A stretch of 11,674 bases of DNA from Steroidobacteraceae bacterium (GTDB lineage Bacteria > Pseudomonadota > Gammaproteobacteria > Steroidobacterales > Steroidobacteraceae): NCBI GenBank assembly GCA_025927665.1, contig JAICKZ010000074.1, positions 1 to 11,674 of the forward strand, given 5' to 3'. Positions 1 to 6,093 of this stretch are shown here, piece after piece. Position 1 is the stretch's first letter; each line of letters starts with the position of its first letter. The notes under the pieces are model-generated. The model was not told the origin of the DNA and did no database searches. It saw only the letters and a list, made by a program, of their open reading frames with translations. A program made the translations under genes and the position numbers.

Positions 1-238
1 AAAACTGAGATAGCATGTTATGGGTACTTCGACAATAGTCAACTATGTAACCCGGAGAAGACCCCTTCACAACTTGTACTCCGGAAGCTATCCAAATAGC
101 TCTGGCTTCATTGTCGCTGTACTGCTCATGCCCGCACAAGAACTCCAAATCAGAACCTGATTTGGTTCTGAAGATTGCAACCATAATCACCACTAAAATT
201 ATGATTGCGACTAAACCAAAGACTTTTTTCTTGCTCAC
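1..238 (-). CDS. Membrane-anchored protein of unknown function, C-terminus cut by window edge
   Basis: Read from a GTG at 238, the frame stays open for 79 codons to the left edge, so the C-terminal part is missing. An AAGAG Shine-Dalgarno-like sequence lies 6 bases upstream of the GTG. The N-terminus is three lysines followed by a hydrophobic segment (about residues 6-23, rich in I, V, L), which fits a signal anchor or uncleaved signal peptide. The rest is soluble and should lie in the periplasm, with cysteines near residues 36 and 70. I recognise no family. It starts 38 bases after the stop of the HEYGH fragment on the same strand, so the two were probably co-transcribed. A role as partner or immunity protein to that fragment's parent gene is only a guess from position. 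Confidence 0.6.
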   Translation of the reverse strand, partial: MSKKKVFGLVAIIILVVIMVAIFRTKSGSDLEFLCGHEQYSDNEARAIWIASGVQVVKGSSPGYIVDYCRSTHNMLSQF

Positions 239-276
239 AAGATACTCTTAATTTTAAATAAGACTTCGTAACCGAA

Positions 277-375
277 TCATTTTTCAAAATGATCAAGTGC
301 ATATCTATACGCCATGACCACACTAGAGCCGTAATACTGATGGCCGTATTCATGAAGAATAGTCCATCGCATCGT
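277..375 (-). pseudogene. C-terminal fragment with HEYGH zinc-metallopeptidase-like motif
   Basis: The minus-strand frame ending in TGA at 277-279 encodes about 32 residues, with a possible ATG at 372. It contains TILHEYGHQYY, an HExxH-type motif of the HEYGH form seen in zinc metallopeptidases and in some toxin-like C-terminal domains. The two histidines would bind zinc and the glutamate would be catalytic. The third ligand cannot be placed. Such a domain would normally have many residues before the motif. Here the sequence just upstream is transposase, so this is best read as the end of a gene whose front was lost by IS insertion and deletion. Only the motif is recognisable. The parent family is not established. 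Confidence 0.45.
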
Positions 376-461
376 CTCCGTAGGAGACCCAAGTAACCTA
401 GCGTTGAATGCGAGCGTAATCGATTGTAATAGACTTCAATGTAATTGAATGCCTGTTCTTT
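376..461 (-). mobile_element. IS3-family transposase remnant (C-terminus of OrfB, frameshifted)
   Basis: The minus-strand translation shows NYIEVYYNRLRSHSTLGYL, the well-known end of IS3-family (rve-type) transposases, which usually runs on into GYLSP. Here SPTE appears directly after GYL but two bases out of frame (extra GG near 388-390), so even this piece is frameshifted. A stop codon lies at 495-497 in the upstream frame and no other transposase sequence was found nearby. The catalytic DDE residues are absent, so it cannot work. No terminal inverted repeats or target duplication were recognised. Its right end meets the HxlR tail and its left end the HEYGH fragment. Confidence 0.75.
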
Positions 462-463
462 AA

Positions 464-583
464 GGAAAAGAACTTTTCCCAATTTTGAAGGAAGTTATCA
501 AATGGTCGAACCGACATACTCCCGGGACAGATAGCCAACTAGAAGATTTCTTAGATTTAATCGCAAGAAAGTTAAAGAAGTAA
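464..583 (+). pseudogene. C-terminal fragment of an HxlR-type transcriptional regulator
   Basis: A plus-strand frame ending with TAA at 581-583 reads GKELFPILKEVIKW followed by SNRHTPGT and an amphipathic helix ending LDLIARKLKK. The pattern G-x-x-L-x-P-I-L-x-x-x-x-x-W matches the segment after the wing in HxlR-family winged-helix regulators (typically LTxxGxxLxPIL..M..W). The frame is closed by TAA at 461-463, exactly where the antisense IS3 transposase similarity begins. The DNA-binding front of the gene is therefore gone and this is a remnant about 39 codons long. Family assignment rests on this short motif and the clean C-terminus. Confidence 0.55.
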
Positions 584-679
584 TTTTTCTGACATCACTC
601 AGATCAATTAGAAATTTTGGATCATCTCAAATTATGATTCTCGATTATTGTGTTGGTCTTTTTCGCTATTGGTAATGCA

Positions 680-710
680 GGTATCCGTAAGAAATAAATC
701 AACGGATACC
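680..710. repeat. Perfect 9-bp inverted repeat
   Basis: GGTATCCGT (680-688) and ACGGATACC (702-710) are exact inverted copies separated by 13 AT-rich bases. The element lies about 75 bases past the stop of the hemerythrin-repeat gene. Neither strand has a T-run after the stem, so it is not a typical intrinsic terminator. It could stabilise the 3' end of that mRNA or be an operator left from the lost HxlR region. The rest of 584-784 shows no gene. Confidence 0.5.
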
Positions 711-784
711 CACATTGCAAGTCATCTATCAATTCAAGTCACTTATAAATAAATTAGTAACCAACTGATAGCAAGTCAAACTAA

Positions 785-1405
785 TCATGAACGATGGCGA
801 GCTGCTTCGGAGTGACCTCGTGAGTCACCAAACCAGCCACCATGTCCGCGACCACCGGAACGGCTTGAGCGTCCATTTCCTTCATCGTCATCCGAACGAC
901 TGCGAGATGAGCCACGACTTTCCCAGCCCTCTTCCGCAGCGCGTGAATGACCTTCAGAATCACCGAACCATCCGCGACCACTTCCTGAAGAGCGGCCGCC
1001 GCCACTTGAACGACTTGAGTAACGTCCACCTTCATCTTCATCATAGCGACCACGGGAGGAGCCACGATTTTCCCAGCCTTGTTCTGAAGCACGTGAGTGG
1101 CCTTCAGAATCGCCGAACCATCCACCCTGTCCGCGACCACCACTGGAACGACTCGAGTAACGCCCATTGTTTTCGTCTTCATCATAACGGCCACGAGAAG
1201 AACCACGATTTTCCCAACCTTGTTCTGAAGCACGCGAATGACCTTCAGAATCGCCAGACCAACCACGGCCGCCACCGCTTGAACGATTCGAATAACGTCC
1301 ATTGTCTTCATCTTCATCGTAACGACCGCGAGAGGAACCTTGTCCTTCCCAACGTTGTTCTGAAGCACGCGAATGACCTTCAGAGTCGCCATACCATCCA
1401 CGACC
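785..1405 (-). repeat. Tandem coding repeat, five units of about 135-150 bp
   Basis: The five protein repeats are also similar at DNA level: plus-strand copies of (g/a)ccttcagaatc occur near 949, 1099, 1240 and 1375, and the tryptophan codons lie at about 835, 970, 1120, 1261 and 1396. Unit lengths are 45, 50, 47 and 45 codons, with the last copy partial and variant (GDSRGHSEAARHRS). Similarity is high enough for slipped-strand or recombination changes in copy number. The composition leaves long open frames on other frames and the opposite strand. Confidence 0.85.
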
Positions 1406-2164
1406 ACTTCCTGAAGAACGTCCACCACCGCCTGAACGTTGATCCTCTTCATAATCATTACCACGACCATATTGACGACCACCACGGTTGTAGTCATCGT
1501 CATCCGTAAAGCGACCACGTTCGTCTCGATTTCTCGAATGGGATTGCTGATTCATATTTCTCTCCTCGTAATCATCTGTTGAATTAGTTGTGACATTTAA
1601 TGAACGGAACGGCACTGCTTTGGTCTGCAGATTCTCCTTATGAGCAAGCAGCTCGTTTTTACGAGCTTGCAACTTGGCGCCCAAACCCTTTAGATCTACA
1701 CCTGCTTCTTTTGCTTTCTCAAAAATTCCTTCGCCCGGCTTTTCCTCTTCTGCCACGTGATGCTTGATGTATTCCGACAACACCTTTACTTTCGCGTCAT
1801 AGAATTCTTCTTCCGGTGACTGCTTGAGTAACTCATTAATAAGCACCTTGGCGCCGTCGTGCTCTACCTGAGCTTCATCCAATAGTTTTGATTGCACACC
1901 TTTTTCCCGACATGCGGCATAGAACAATTCTTCCTCTAGCATGGTGTGCACAATCAATTCCGTGCATACCTGTTGAGCCAGTTGTTGCTTCTCACTTATC
2001 GAATTTGCTTTCTGATATTTTTCGAACAGTCCTTCGACAGTTCGATGATCAGCCTTTAGCAGTGCGACTGCATCTGCATTGCCGGCACCCGTTTGAGTTC
2101 CCTGCTGTGTAACGGATGCTGACCCTGTATTTGTAGTCTCCGCTTTCTTTTCCTGCTTATTCAT
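785..2164 (-). CDS. Hemerythrin HHE-domain protein with five C-terminal GW-type repeats
   Basis: 459 residues, with a strong AGGAGGAG ribosome binding site just before the ATG. Residues about 31-150 form a hemerythrin/HHE cation-binding four-helix bundle with ligand-type residues at H40 (DHR), H73 and E77 (HTMLEEE), H102 (EHD) and H135/H136 with E139 (HHVAEEE). Such domains bind a di-iron centre and sense or buffer O2, NO or iron. A K/A-rich helix to about 180 and a short linker follow. From residue 204 the protein is Arg/Gly/Ser/Asp-rich, probably disordered, and carries five GW(F/Y/S)GDSEGHSRA repeats with Trp at 257, 302, 349, 399 and 444. These resemble a variant of the stress-linked KGG/GsiB-type repeat. 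No signal peptide is seen, so it is likely cytoplasmic. The two halves may be a fusion (see the internal start at 1555). Confidence 0.85.
   Translation of the reverse strand: MNKQEKKAETTNTGSASVTQQGTQTGAGNADAVALLKADHRTVEGLFEKYQKANSISEKQQLAQQVCTELIVHTMLEEELFYAACREKGVQSKLLDEAQVEHDGAKVLINELLKQSPEEEFYDAKVKVLSEYIKHHVAEEEKPGEGIFEKAKEAGVDLKGLGAKLQARKNELLAHKENLQTKAVPFRSLNVTTNSTDDYEERNMNQQSHSRNRDERGRFTDDDDYNRGGRQYGRGNDYEEDQRSGGGGRSSGSGRGWYGDSEGHSRASEQRWEGQGSSRGRYDEDEDNGRYSNRSSGGGRGWSGDSEGHSRASEQGWENRGSSRGRYDEDENNGRYSSRSSGGRGQGGWFGDSEGHSRASEQGWENRGSSRGRYDEDEGGRYSSRSSGGGRSSGSGRGWFGDSEGHSRAAEEGWESRGSSRSRSDDDEGNGRSSRSGGRGHGGWFGDSRGHSEAARHRS
1553..1567 (-). promoter_or_regulatory. Strong internal ribosome binding site and ATG within the hemerythrin-repeat gene
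   Basis: On the minus strand GAGGAGA (1567-1561) is followed by GAAAT and an in-frame ATG at 1555. The spacing is ideal and the site is comparable to the one at the gene's own start. The protein from this ATG would be 256 residues and hold only the GW-repeat half, beginning MNQQSHSRNRDERGRF. The preceding linker (about residues 183-203) is unlike either neighbour and could be former intergenic DNA. Confidence 0.5.
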
Positions 2165-2185
2165 ATCTCCTCCTATTTAATAAAA

Positions 2186-2215
2186 ATTAAACCACATCGA
2201 TATTATTTTTTTCAA
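2186..2215 (-). promoter_or_regulatory. Likely sigma-70-type promoter of the hemerythrin-repeat gene
   Basis: TTGAAA (2215-2210) and TTTAAT (2191-2186), each one mismatch from consensus, are separated by 18 bases. Transcription would begin near 2179, just ahead of the ribosome binding site at about 2167-2174, giving a very short leader. The surrounding DNA is AT-rich, so a chance match is possible. Confidence 0.4.
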
Positions 2216-2702
2216 CGCATAGAGTATTTCGGGTGATGCAGGGAAGAAGTCGGACCTGATGTCGAGGCACAGTAAGATATGCCCTGCACTTATCGATAAA
2301 AATTTTCATGAAGTAACTCAGAGACGATGACGACAAATGCGTTTTGATAATTTATTCGTCGCCAGATTAAATTTTAAAACGAAGAAATGAGATAACAAGA
2401 ATCAAACATCAAGTTCATCGATTAAATAAATTAATTCTAATCATGCATTACACGCTGGTAATTGGTAATACAGTAGAAACTTTATTGACGTTGAAACATA
2501 CGACTGACTATTTTTTATCGAGCTGAATGCGAAGATTGCGCAGGTGATGATTGTTTTATAACATCCTTAGTTCATCGATTGCGTTGTGATGTCATGCAAC
2601 AGATGTTGCGCGTAGACACGTGATACACTGAGCATGTCAATGCTCACGCTACTTGGTAGATCAGGCTACTTATATTTTTCTCGACATCCTTATCGGATAT
2701 TA
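2216..2702. other. Long intergenic region without a recognisable gene
   Basis: All frames are broken by stops and no RNA gene is recognised. Small elements are visible: TGCAGGG/CCCTGCA arms at 2237-2243 and 2282-2288; a 12-bp direct repeat AGTTCATCGATT at 2412-2423 and 2569-2580; a GCAAC-AGAT-GTTGC hairpin at 2596-2609; and TGAGCAT-GTCA-ATGCTCA at 2629-2646. The last lies 57 bases past the stop of the Prx-Grx gene and is the best candidate 3' structure for it, although no T-run follows. Confidence 0.5.
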
Positions 2703-3485
2703 TCAAGAAAGGCTCTTATTTTTGCTCCAACGCTGCAACTCTTCAAAGCCACCAATGTATTTACCATTGATAAATATTTGTGGCACCGTGTTCTTTCCGG
2801 TCACTGCGGCAACTACTCGATAGCGGTCATGTGTTGGCAACGGCACTTCAACGTAGTCATATTTTAATTCATTGAGCAATTGCTTGGCTCTGGCGCAGAA
2901 GCTGCAGCCGGGTCGTGTAAAAATCGCAACTTGATCGGGAATCGTTGCAGAAGCGTTAACGTAGTTCAACATCGTATCCGCATCCGATACTTCGAAGGGA
3001 TCACCCGATTTATCGGGCTCAACGAACATTTTATCAATTACGCCGTTCTTGACCAACATCGAGTAGCGTCGCGCGCGTCTACCCAGTCCCGCTTCGGATT
3101 TATCTATCCACATGCCCATTTTGTCAGTAAATTCTCCATTGCCATCTGCCAACAACCTTACCTGATCACAACTTTGCGATCTTTTCCATTCATTCATTAC
3201 AAACGGATCGTTAACCGCGATGCATATGATTTCATCAATGCCGTTCTTAAAAAAAACCGATGCAAGCTCGTTGTACCGAGGCAAGTGTTGATTTGAACAC
3301 GTAGGCGTAAATGCTCCCGGCAGTGAAATCACGATGACTGATTTATTTGCAAACAATTCACTGGTATTGAAAACTTCGACACGTTCATTTTCATCAAGCG
3401 CGTAAAGCGACACATTGGGTATTTTTTGCTTTTCTTTACCCACAGGCGTTTCGACTTTTCGCATGTTCGTCGCTTGCATGTTCAT
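2703..3485 (-). CDS. Peroxiredoxin 5-glutaredoxin hybrid protein
   Basis: 260 residues. Residues about 20-175 are a Prx5-type (AhpC/TSA redoxin) domain with the peroxidatic cysteine in PGAFTPTCSNQHLP (C63) and the conserved arginine near GRRARRYSMLV (R139/R140). Residues about 184-255 are a glutaredoxin with active site GCSFC (C194, C197), the cis-proline motif TVP (233-235) and GG (245-246). In this known hybrid family the glutaredoxin domain uses glutathione to recycle the peroxidase, which reduces H2O2 and alkyl hydroperoxides in the cytoplasm. CSFC in place of the common CPxC is a small variation. Start choice is uncertain: Met1, Met3 and Met8 are all possible, and AAAGG lies 9 bases before Met1. 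It follows the 52-residue ORF by 23 bases and is the last gene of that cluster. Confidence 0.92.
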   Translation of the reverse strand: MNMQATNMRKVETPVGKEKQKIPNVSLYALDENERVEVFNTSELFANKSVIVISLPGAFTPTCSNQHLPRYNELASVFFKNGIDEIICIAVNDPFVMNEWKRSQSCDQVRLLADGNGEFTDKMGMWIDKSEAGLGRRARRYSMLVKNGVIDKMFVEPDKSGDPFEVSDADTMLNYVNASATIPDQVAIFTRPGCSFCARAKQLLNELKYDYVEVPLPTHDRYRVVAAVTGKNTVPQIFINGKYIGGFEELQRWSKNKSLS

Positions 3486-3508
3486 TGCTTACAACCTTTG
3501 CATGGTGA

Positions 3509-3667
3509 TTAGTGGTCTTTAACTCTATCCCTCAGGTAAATAACCATCATCAGCGCGAGAACATAAGCCATGAAAGATTTGTCCGACAGTTTCAGCATTG
3601 AGTTGTACAAGAGCTCGATCAATGGACCTGGACGAACTGCTGTTTTTTGTGGTCCATTGATCGTCAT
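3509..3667 (-). CDS. Small predicted membrane protein, 52 residues
   Basis: An ATG at 3667, nine bases after the aldo-keto reductase stop, opens a 52-codon frame ending with TAA at 3509-3511, 23 bases before the Prx-Grx start. It fills the gap between the two genes almost exactly. The N-terminal 15 residues are polar and proline-containing (MTINGPQKTAVRPGP). An amphipathic stretch follows, then one hydrophobic helix FMAYVLALMMVIYL (about 32-45), ending in a charged tail RDRVKDH. This fits a single-pass inner-membrane protein with a cytoplasmic basic end. No strong Shine-Dalgarno is seen, so translation is probably coupled to the upstream gene. I recognise no family. A hairpin covers codons 2-6 and 14-18. 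Confidence 0.6.
   Translation of the reverse strand: MTINGPQKTAVRPGPLIELLYNSMLKLSDKSFMAYVLALMMVIYLRDRVKDH
3616..3663 (-). repeat. Perfect 13-bp inverted repeat at the start of the small membrane protein gene
   Basis: CGATCAATGGACC (3616-3628) and GGTCCATTGATCG (3651-3663) are exact inverted copies around a 22-base loop. On the minus-strand mRNA the stem begins two bases after the AUG of the 52-residue ORF. It could slow initiation, protect the operon mRNA or be a protein-binding site. No T-run follows the stem in the direction of transcription, so it is not a standard terminator. Confidence 0.65.
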
Positions 3668-3676
3668 TCACTTAAG

Positions 3677-4672
3677 TTATGCATTCACCAATGCCATTGA
3701 TGCAGTAGGATATCGATCACCTGCAATTGCATGACTGGCCAGCACCTCTGCAATGGCTTTTCTTTCTGCATCATTAAGCACGAGATTGGCAGCGGCGGCG
3801 TTTTCATTAAGGCGTTCAATCCTGCGAGTACCGGGAATCGGCACAATGTTCTCACCTTGATCCAGCAACCAAGCCAAGGCCAGTTGTGCTGGCGTAACTT
3901 TACGTCGTGTTGCCAACTGATTAAGTGCAGTGACCAACTGAAGATTTTGTTCGAAGTTCTGCTTTGCAAAGCGCGGATTATTGCGTCGCCAATCGTCCGC
4001 CGCAAGCTGCTCGGCATTCTGAATTGCTCCGGTCAAAAATCCACGTCCTAATGGGCTATAAGCCACAAAACCAATATTCAACTCGCGACACACTGGCAAT
4101 ACACTTTCCGCGATATCGCGTGTCCATAATGAGTATTCGCTTTGCAATGCAGTGATAGGATGAATGGCATTCGCACGACGAATTGTATTCGCGCCAGCTT
4201 CGGATAACCCGAGATAGCGAACCTTTCCCTGCTTTACTAACGTTGACATGGCACCGACGGTTTCTTCAATGGGAACTTTAGGATCCACTCGATGTTGGTA
4301 GTACAGATCAATTTGATCAACGCCCAATCGCTTTAAACTCGCATCACAAGCTGTGAGTACATACTCGGGTCGCCCGTTGACACCTAAGAACTCTCCTTTC
4401 GGGCCACGCATGTTGCCAAACTTCGTTGCCAACACGACTTCACTGCGTCGCGTTTTCAACACTTCAGCCAACAATCTTTCATTCGCACCCCAACCATACA
4501 TATCAGCGGTGTCGAGAAAGTTCATGCCAATATCAAGCGCATGATTAAGTACTTTTATGCAGGCGACCTGATCCGCTTCACCATAGAATTCTGACATACC
4601 CATGCAACCCAAACCGATTGCTGATACTTCCAGGTCTTTACCAAGTTGGCGTCGAGGAATGGAATTGTTCAT
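3677..4672 (-). CDS. Aldo-keto reductase family oxidoreductase
   Basis: 331 residues, the usual size for a soluble NADPH-dependent (alpha/beta)8-barrel AKR. The catalytic tetrad is in place: D54 and Y59 in LDTADMYG, K84 in LATKFG, and H127 in YYQHRVD. The C-terminal cofactor motif IPGTRR (279-284) and AYSPLGRGFLTG (204-215) place it in the group of AKRs often annotated as pyridoxal or aryl-alcohol reductases (YakC/AKR13-like). The physiological substrate, a small aldehyde or ketone, cannot be told. The start is supported by AAAGGTG five bases upstream. It is divergent from the AraC-type gene at 4843 and followed within 9 bases by the small membrane protein gene. Confidence 0.92.
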   Translation of the reverse strand: MNNSIPRRQLGKDLEVSAIGLGCMGMSEFYGEADQVACIKVLNHALDIGMNFLDTADMYGWGANERLLAEVLKTRRSEVVLATKFGNMRGPKGEFLGVNGRPEYVLTACDASLKRLGVDQIDLYYQHRVDPKVPIEETVGAMSTLVKQGKVRYLGLSEAGANTIRRANAIHPITALQSEYSLWTRDIAESVLPVCRELNIGFVAYSPLGRGFLTGAIQNAEQLAADDWRRNNPRFAKQNFEQNLQLVTALNQLATRRKVTPAQLALAWLLDQGENIVPIPGTRRIERLNENAAAANLVLNDAERKAIAEVLASHAIAGDRYPTASMALVNA

Positions 4673-4842
4673 ATATGCACCTTTAAGTTGTATTCGATAG
4701 CAGTAAGATACAGGTTACAACGTCGATATCATCACCCTTTTCTCTTCAGTTCTTGCCTATTTCTGCAAATCAGCCATAAAAATCGTCTCGATTTATATCA
4801 GGCAACGGCATAATAAAAAGCAACTAATGACGGAGCAAGCTC
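4673..4842. promoter_or_regulatory. Divergent promoter region between aldo-keto reductase and AraC-type regulator
   Basis: This 170-base gap must hold both promoters and probably the AraC-type operator. Visible candidates are AAATCG-TCT-CGATTT (4780-4794) and the widely spaced arms TTGCCT (4753-4758) and AGGCAA (4800-4805). For the plus-strand gene, TTGCCT and CATAAA (4775-4780) lie 16 bases apart as a weak -35/-10 pair. GGAG (4832-4835) is the ribosome binding site for the GTG start at 4843. None of these sites is proven. Confidence 0.4.
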
Positions 4843-5748
4843 GTGAACGTAGTATCCATCAAGCGCGAAGTAAAAATTAACTCGATGTCACCGCAACAAA
4901 GCGAATTGGTGCAGCGACTTGACGCACATACAAAGCAGGATGGCTTGCAGATCACTGCCATCAATGGTGTGGAGCTACTCCGTGCAGAACTGCCAACGCG
5001 TTTGCTACCTGCAGTGTATCAACCATGTCTGTGCTTCGTGGCGCAAGGAAGCAAGCGTGCGGTCTTGGATGGCAGCTTCTACACCTATGATCCACTACAT
5101 TATCTTGTGGTTTCTATGACCATGCCCGTATATGCAGAAATCATCGATGCCAGCGCTGTCAAACCTTATCTCGCACTGCGCATTAAAATCGATACTGTAG
5201 AACTGGCATCACTCATGTCCAATCGCGTTTCCGCAAATGCGTCCCAACAAGCTGGCAATCATGCATTGTATAGCGCAGCCATGCAGCCGCCCATGCTGGA
5301 TGTGATATTGCGACTGGTGCGTCTCCTTGATACTCCGCAAGACAGTGCCGTACTCGCGCCCCTTGCATTGCGCGAGATTTACTATCGTGCGCTAACCGGC
5401 GATCTTGGAGAACGTCTGCAACAACTTATAGTCGCCGATAGTTATGCGCAACGTGTGGGACGCGCCATCGAACTATTGCGTAACCAATACCACTTGCCCA
5501 TACGTATGCAGACATTAGCCGACGTTGCACATATGAGCTTGTCGTCATTACATCATCACTTCAAGTCGATCACCGCAATGTCGCCATTGCAATATCAGAA
5601 GCAATTACGTTTGCATGAAGCAAAACGATTGATATTGAATGATGGAATGGATGCAGCGAATGCCGCGCATCGAGTCGGATATGTCAGTCCCTCACAGTTT
5701 AGCCGTGATTACAAACGCTTATTTGGCGCTTCACCTAAGCGCAACTAA
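4843..5748 (+). CDS. AraC-family transcriptional regulator
   Basis: 301 residues. Residues about 38-190 match the N-terminal cupin-like domain of the AraC_N group (CLCFVAQGSKRAVLDGSFYTYDP..YLVVSMTMPV is typical, with ligand-binding character). Residues about 203-299 are the two helix-turn-helix units of AraC/XylS proteins, with LADVAHMSLSSLHHHFK in the first and AAHRVGYVSPSQFSRDYKRLFG in the second. This subfamily is often encoded next to, and activates, short-chain or aldo-keto oxidoreductases, so the divergent reductase operon is the likely target. The GTG start has GGAG eight bases upstream. Met15 (4885) fits the usual family length but lacks a ribosome binding site. GCGCTT-CACCT-AAGCGC (5726-5742) forms a small hairpin in the final codons. 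Confidence 0.9.
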   Translation: MNVVSIKREVKINSMSPQQSELVQRLDAHTKQDGLQITAINGVELLRAELPTRLLPAVYQPCLCFVAQGSKRAVLDGSFYTYDPLHYLVVSMTMPVYAEIIDASAVKPYLALRIKIDTVELASLMSNRVSANASQQAGNHALYSAAMQPPMLDVILRLVRLLDTPQDSAVLAPLALREIYYRALTGDLGERLQQLIVADSYAQRVGRAIELLRNQYHLPIRMQTLADVAHMSLSSLHHHFKSITAMSPLQYQKQLRLHEAKRLILNDGMDAANAAHRVGYVSPSQFSRDYKRLFGASPKRN

Positions 5749-5992
5749 TGCTCTTTCGAATTACCGAGTTGTCCACTTGCAATCCTGATAAGTGCTGATG
5801 TTGCTGCTGTTTTGTCATCTGAGTATAGCTCTCGCTGTCGACCGCTCGATACATTTTTTGCCCAGCGACTGTGCGCAAAAATATGTTTTTATTGCTATAA
5901 AATCAGCTCCGACGCCGCAGTTGACTAAAATTGCGATGTCGTATCTAAGTGTGAAGCGGTTCTCGCTCACTACTGCAAGACAACCCCTTTCC
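5749..5992. other. Intergenic region without a recognisable gene
   Basis: This is the upstream two thirds of the 345-base gap before the CheY-like gene. A 67-codon frame starting with GTG at 5792 has no ribosome binding site and no recognisable similarity. No clear terminator for the AraC-type gene was found. Confidence 0.45.
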
Positions 5993-6019
5993 TAAATGTT
6001 GTGCTACCGGTGCCGATGA
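5993..6019 (+). promoter_or_regulatory. FliA (sigma-28) flagellar/chemotaxis promoter
   Basis: TAAA (5993-5996), a 15-base spacer, then GCCGATGA (6012-6019) matches the FliA consensus TAAA-N15-GCCGATAA with one mismatch. It lies 74 bases upstream of the CheY-like start in the correct direction. Transcription should begin around 6025-6028. This places the downstream pair in the late, flagellum-coupled regulon. Confidence 0.75.
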
Positions 6020-6030
6020 TGACCACAGAA

Positions 6031-6074
6031 CCTACTGATTAAGTAGGACCAACATGGTCAGCAGATTATCTGAC
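6031..6074 (+). promoter_or_regulatory. Structured leader of the CheY-like operon
   Basis: CCTACT-GATTA-AGTAGG (6031-6047) is a 6-bp hairpin near the predicted RNA 5' end. GTCAG (6057-6061) and CTGAC (6070-6074) form a second one. GACC (6047-6050) and GGTC (6056-6059) could pair instead of both, so alternative folds exist. CGGAG (6080-6084) follows as the ribosome binding site and is left free. The stems are short and may be chance. Confidence 0.35.
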
Positions 6075-6093
6075 TGAATCCGGAGCCAAGCTT

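Noticed and set aside
490..540. Minus-strand frame reading VGYLSREYVGSTI, reminiscent of a second IS3 transposase end
   Set aside because: The match is only GYLS, it lacks the preceding motif, and the same DNA is explained by the HxlR-type tail on the plus strand.
785..1420. Regular repeats that might suggest a CRISPR array
   Set aside because: Units are 135-150 bases, imperfect, in frame and code for a conserved protein motif. There are no short direct repeats with unique spacers and no cas genes.
781..1518. Long open frames antisense (787-1509, plus) and in a second minus-strand frame (781-1518) over the repeat region
   Set aside because: They are by-products of the biased R/G/S/D codons of the repeats. 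They have extreme His/Asn or Val/Met composition and no ribosome binding site.
2634..2867. 77-codon plus-strand frame
   Set aside because: It overlaps the Prx-Grx gene on the other strand and has no ribosome binding site or recognisable motif.
5792..5995. 67-codon frame with a signal-like N-terminus
   Set aside because: GTG start without ribosome binding site, no recognisable family, and it runs into the FliA promoter.
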